8,567 bases of DNA from positions 1 to 8,567 of the forward strand of contig WSZX01000060.1 of NCBI GenBank assembly GCA_013139935.1, in the 5' to 3' direction. This DNA comes from Ardenticatenales bacterium. GTDB taxonomy: Bacteria > Chloroflexota > Anaerolineae > Promineifilales > UBA4811. The notes beneath the pieces were generated by a model. That model did no database searches. It had not been told where the DNA came from and worked only from the letters and a program-made list of their open reading frames with translations. Positions 5,646-8,567 of the stretch are shown piece by piece. A program made the position numbers and the translations under genes. Every line of letters starts with the position of its first letter. Position 1 is the first letter of the stretch.

Positions 5646-5670
5646 GACCGATCCCGACTGAGCACTAGAA

Positions 5671-7383
5671 ATGGCTGACAACGATCCCACCCCCATTGTT
5701 CGGCACGCAGAAGCGCGCGAGACCGCCCAAGTGTGGTTGCCGGGCAACCAGGTTCTGGAGGCGCCGATCGGCACCCCGGTGGAGACGTACCTGCAGGCGG
5801 CCGGATTGCTGGAGAAGCAACTGGTAGTCGCTGCCGTCGTAAACGGCCAGATGCGCGAGTTGCACTATCGAATCACCTCTGACAGCGAGGTAGAGCCGCT
5901 GACAATGCGTTCTTCCGATGGAATGCGGGTGTACCGGCGTTCCCTCACGCTGCTGCTGGTTACGGCCGCGCACGAGCTCTTTCCCGACGCTATCGTCTAT
6001 GTGGACCATTCACTCACCTTTGGCGGCTATTATTGCACCGTCGAGGGGCGGGCCAGCTTTACCGCAGAAGAATTGGCTCAGATTGAGGCCCGGATGCGCT
6101 CCATTGTAGAGCAGGACGATCCTATCACCAAGGAGCGCACCCCGCTCGGGGAGGCGATCCACCTGTTCAGGAGCCGTAATGACCTGGGCAAGGTGCGCCT
6201 GCTCAACCAACGCCGCAAAGACTATCTGGTGTTGTACAAGCTGCGCAACATGCGCGACTATTTTCACGGCTATATGGTCCCGTCGAGCCGGTATCTGCGT
6301 TGGTTCGAGCTGCATCCATACCAGCCAACCGGATTCATCATTCATTTCCCGCGCAGCACCGAGCCAACGCAGTTACTGCCCTTTCAGGATTATCCGCGCC
6401 TGGCGACCGTCTTTCGCGAGTACAGAAAATGGTTGCGGTTGATGGGGCTGCAAGATGTCGGTTCGCTGAACGAGGCGATTCATGGCGGCCGGATCCAAGA
6501 GATCGTCCTGGTAGGAGAAGCCCTGCACGAAGGACGGATAGCGCAGATCGCCCGGGAGATCTTTGAGCGGCCGGATGTGAAGCTGGTGCTGATTGCCGGG
6601 CCCTCTTCCTCGGGCAAGACCACTTTTTCCAAGCGGCTTTCCATCCAATTGCTGGCAGCCGGGGTCCGGCAGTTCACGATGGGGATGGACAACTATTTTG
6701 TAGATCGTGATCGTACGCCCAGAGATGAAGCGGGCGATTATGACTTTGAGGCGCTGGAAGCGCTGGATCTCGAACTCTTTAATCAACACCTGCTCGAGTT
6801 GGCAGACGGGAGAGCGGTGACGCTGCCCAGGTTCAATTTCTTTACCGGCCAGCGCGAGACCGGCCGGCAGGTCGAGCTCCACCCTGACCAGATCATCCTG
6901 GCCGAAGGGATTCACGGGCTCAACCCGGCGCTGGTTCCCAGCATTCCGCCCGAACTCGTCTTCCGGGTCTATGTCTCTGCTCTGACGCAGCTCAACTTGG
7001 ATCAGCACAACCGGGTTCCCACCACGGACACCCGTCTCATCCGGCGGATCGTGCGCGATGCCACTCATCGCGGCTATAGCGCGGCCGAGACGATCGCCCG
7101 ATGGACAAGCGTGCGCAGAGGCGAAAGAGAGCATATCTTCCCTTATCAGGAGCACGCCGATGTCATGTTCAACTCGGCGCTGGTCTATGACCTGGCTGCA
7201 CTCAAGCCGTTGGTTGAACCCCTATTGCTCCAGATAGAACCAGGCAGCCGACAGAGGATCGAGGCAAAACGCCTTCTTGCCCTGCTACAATGGTTCGAGC
7301 CGTGCCCCATCCGACTCATTCCGGACAACTCTATCCTGCGAGAGTTTGTTGGCGGCTCGATCTTTCGCCATTTCGACCTATGA
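5671..7383 (+). CDS. TGS / ThrRS-SAD-like / uridine kinase-like fusion protein
   Basis: The 570-residue product joins three regions. Residues ~17-85 look like a TGS domain (APIGTPVETYLQAAGL, 31-46). Residues ~88-230 resemble the threonyl/alanyl-tRNA synthetase second additional domain (ELFPDAIVYVDHSLTFGGYY, 102-121). Residues ~285-510 are a phosphoribulokinase/uridine kinase P-loop domain with GPSSSGKTTFSKRL (310-323), MDNYFVDRDRTPRDE (339-353) and ILAEGIHGLN (409-418). This architecture is known in bacteria, usually annotated as nucleoside kinase or uridine kinase, and is presumed to phosphorylate a nucleoside with ATP or GTP. The editing HxxxH of the synthetase domain appears lost (Arg90 and Leu94 at the equivalent places), so tRNA editing is unlikely. 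The ATG follows an in-frame TGA four codons upstream; no clear ribosome site is visible. The substrate is not determined by sequence. Confidence 0.9.
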   Translation: MADNDPTPIVRHAEARETAQVWLPGNQVLEAPIGTPVETYLQAAGLLEKQLVVAAVVNGQMRELHYRITSDSEVEPLTMRSSDGMRVYRRSLTLLLVTAAHELFPDAIVYVDHSLTFGGYYCTVEGRASFTAEELAQIEARMRSIVEQDDPITKERTPLGEAIHLFRSRNDLGKVRLLNQRRKDYLVLYKLRNMRDYFHGYMVPSSRYLRWFELHPYQPTGFIIHFPRSTEPTQLLPFQDYPRLATVFREYRKWLRLMGLQDVGSLNEAIHGGRIQEIVLVGEALHEGRIAQIAREIFERPDVKLVLIAGPSSSGKTTFSKRLSIQLLAAGVRQFTMGMDNYFVDRDRTPRDEAGDYDFEALEALDLELFNQHLLELADGRAVTLPRFNFFTGQRETGRQVELHPDQIILAEGIHGLNPALVPSIPPELVFRVYVSALTQLNLDQHNRVPTTDTRLIRRIVRDATHRGYSAAETIARWTSVRRGEREHIFPYQEHADVMFNSALVYDLAALKPLVEPLLLQIEPGSRQRIEAKRLLALLQWFEPCPIRLIPDNSILREFVGGSIFRHFDL

Positions 7384-7538
7384 TCGGTGGCGACGTGCCC
7401 GGCATTTTGGGGCGGAAACCGTGAGACCGGGAGGAGATGCAGTCCCCAAAGGGGCCAAGCTGCCGGCAACGCGTCCGTTGATGGCCAGAGAAGTTGCGGG
7501 GCGGGCAGCACTCGAGGAATGACAGCGCAGAGGGTCAG

Positions 7539-8567
7539 ATGACGCTGAAAGGAAAAGGACTCTTTATCTGGAAGCTGCACCGCATTGCGGGCGGCGAGGT
7601 CCATTCGATGGCAGCCAAGGCGAGGGATGCGGGATTGACCCACGTCATCATCAAGCTTGCGGATGGTCCCTCGGCCTACAATGAGAGTCTGTTCGGGCCG
7701 GCGACCTCTGCCTTCCGAGCGGCGGGCATCCAGGTCTGGGGTTGGGTTTGGCTCTGGCTGAGGGAGCCGGGCAAGGAAGCTGAGATCGCGGGCCAAGGCA
7801 TCAGAACTTTTGAGTTGGACGGCCTATTCGTCAATGCGGAACACCCGGCAAAAGGCAAGCCTCAGGAAGCGCGAGCGTATATGGATGCCTTGCGCACGGC
7901 GGCGCCGGACTGCACCGTTGCACTGAGTTCCTACCGATACCCTGACAGGCACACCAGTTTTCCGTGGCAAGAATTCCTCACCAGGTGCGACCTGGACGCG
8001 CCTCAGATGTACTGGGTGGGCGAGACGCCGGCCGAGTGCGTCCACAGCTCGCTCGCCGAGCATCGGGGGTTTTCCTTTGCCAGGCCCGTTATCCCCACCG
8101 GCGCTGCCTTTGGCGAACAGTATGGGGACTCTTATTTTCGCGCCCAGCCGGCCGAGATCGTAGAGTTCCTGGACGCTGTCCGGGCCAGAGATCTGCCGGC
8201 GGCCAGCTTTTGGAGCTGGGACTGGGCAGAGGCACATGGGCCTGACCTGTGGGAGGCGATCGCAGAGTACGATTGGCCGATCTCAACGGCACCGGATATC
8301 GCGGAACGGTTCTGGGACGCACTGGTGACCGGAGACCTGGATGCCCTCGTCTCCCTCTACCACAAAGATGCGATCTATGTCACCGGCCGCCATTCTGCTC
8401 AAGGCCCGGCCGGCATCCGGACCCAGTTCTCCGATTTGCTCGATATGCTTCCCGAGGCCCAGTTTCACCAGGAAGAGTTGCGGAGAGACGGAAGCATTCG
8501 CTTCCTGCACTGGAGCGCCACCTCGGCCGGCAGCCAGGTCCGTCGCGGGCGGGACACGATAGGCGTC
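7539..8567 (+). CDS. Apparent TIM-barrel (glycosidase-like) / SnoaL-like fusion, C-terminus outside window
   Basis: From the ATG at 7539 the frame stays open for 343 codons to the window edge. Residues ~5-245 read like a (beta/alpha)8 barrel: strand-like GLFIWKL (7-13), THVIIKLADG (34-43), IQVWGWVWLWL (64-74), DGLFVNAEHP (94-103), CTVALSSYRYP (125-135), APQMYWVGE (154-162) and ASFWSWDWA (222-230) alternate with helices, as in glycoside-hydrolase-like proteins. Glu101, at the end of a strand, could be catalytic. From ~252 onward, a SnoaL/NTF2-like segment (ERFWDALVTGDLDALVSLYH) is followed by HWSAT and GRDTI, typical of that fold. There is no signal peptide, so it is probably cytoplasmic. No substrate can be named. 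The ribosome site is weak (AGGG at 7531-7534). An in-frame TGA at 7479-7481 limits upstream extension. The neighbouring kinase fusion ends 155 bp before, with no terminator visible between them. Confidence 0.75.
   Translation, partial: MTLKGKGLFIWKLHRIAGGEVHSMAAKARDAGLTHVIIKLADGPSAYNESLFGPATSAFRAAGIQVWGWVWLWLREPGKEAEIAGQGIRTFELDGLFVNAEHPAKGKPQEARAYMDALRTAAPDCTVALSSYRYPDRHTSFPWQEFLTRCDLDAPQMYWVGETPAECVHSSLAEHRGFSFARPVIPTGAAFGEQYGDSYFRAQPAEIVEFLDAVRARDLPAASFWSWDWAEAHGPDLWEAIAEYDWPISTAPDIAERFWDALVTGDLDALVSLYHKDAIYVTGRHSAQGPAGIRTQFSDLLDMLPEAQFHQEELRRDGSIRFLHWSATSAGSQVRRGRDTIGV

Larger units (their letters stand above)
5398..5670. other. 273-bp intergenic leader region with two hairpins, no gene
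   Basis: No coding frame here is supported; the longest ATG-started stretch seen is nine codons. No convincing promoter or terminator T tract is present. The region begins with a copy of the 9-mer CCCTACTAG (5405-5413). Two hairpins follow at 5546-5586 and 5620-5645, just before the kinase-fusion gene, so part of it may be a structured 5' leader. Confidence 0.5.

Noticed and set aside
6373..7155. 260-residue minus-strand frame opposite the kinase domain
   Set aside because: It is a shadow of the strongly conserved kinase frame, and its sequence suggests no fold or motif.
7443..7454. TCCCCAAAGGGG hairpin after the kinase-fusion gene as a terminator
   Set aside because: The stem is only four pairs with a three-base loop and no T tract follows.
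7277..7522. 81-residue plus-strand frame at the end of the kinase-fusion gene
   Set aside because: More than 100 bases lie inside the kinase-fusion gene in another frame; there is no ribosome site or similarity, and the remaining part is only gap sequence.
7185..7796. 203-residue minus-strand frame spanning the gap before the last gene
   Set aside because: It overlaps the ends of two supported plus-strand genes and has low-complexity, motif-free composition.

Overview
The window looks like a moderately GC-rich bacterial chromosome segment. There are no RNA genes, insertion sequences, CRISPR arrays or phage genes. Gene content and order suggest a deep-branching Gram-positive-like or Chloroflexota-type bacterium: a four-Cys ribosomal protein L32, fabD-fabG, an Asp23/Gls24-family protein paired with nusB, a bacterial cyclic-2,3-diphosphoglycerate-synthetase-like GTPase, and a TGS-containing uridine-kinase-like protein. 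The taxonomic call is an inference from memory of such neighbourhoods, not a computed result.

Layout. (1) Positions 1-842, minus strand: a lactate-permease-family membrane transporter, cut by the left edge. (2) Positions 843-987: a compact divergent regulatory region. A near-consensus promoter fires right into rpmF and a second promoter fires left into the permease; their -35 boxes overlap and CAGTAT-type repeats surround them. (3) Positions 988-1307: rpmF (ribosomal protein L32), then a textbook intrinsic terminator. (4) Positions 1379-3066: fabD and fabG, overlapping by ATGA. They supply malonyl-ACP and reduce 3-ketoacyl-ACP in fatty-acid synthesis. (5) Positions 3175-3971: an Asp23/Gls24 (YqhY-like) protein and nusB, two bases apart, closed by a long GC-rich stem-loop without a T tract. 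(6) Positions 4078-5397: a cDPGS-like P-loop NTPase, preceded by an almost perfect 20-bp palindrome. (7) Positions 5398-5670: a 273-bp gap containing two hairpins. (8) Positions 5671-7383: a fused TGS / ThrRS-SAD-like / uridine-kinase-like protein. (9) Positions 7539-8567: a protein open at the right edge that joins an apparent TIM-barrel, glycosidase-like region to a SnoaL/NTF2-like domain.

How they work together: the core, positions 988-3971, is housekeeping (ribosome, fatty-acid synthesis, transcription antitermination) and resembles the widespread rpmF-plsX-fabH-fabD-fabG cluster with plsX, fabH and acpP absent here. YqhY-type proteins sit next to acetyl-CoA carboxylase genes in Bacillus, so finding one beside fabDG supports a link to lipid synthesis. 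The right half holds three conserved but poorly understood proteins. No complete new system is evident. The least familiar items are the terminal TIM-barrel/SnoaL fusion, the cDPGS-like protein in a bacterial setting, the divergent control region, and a 9-mer (CTAGTAGGG) found in three gaps.
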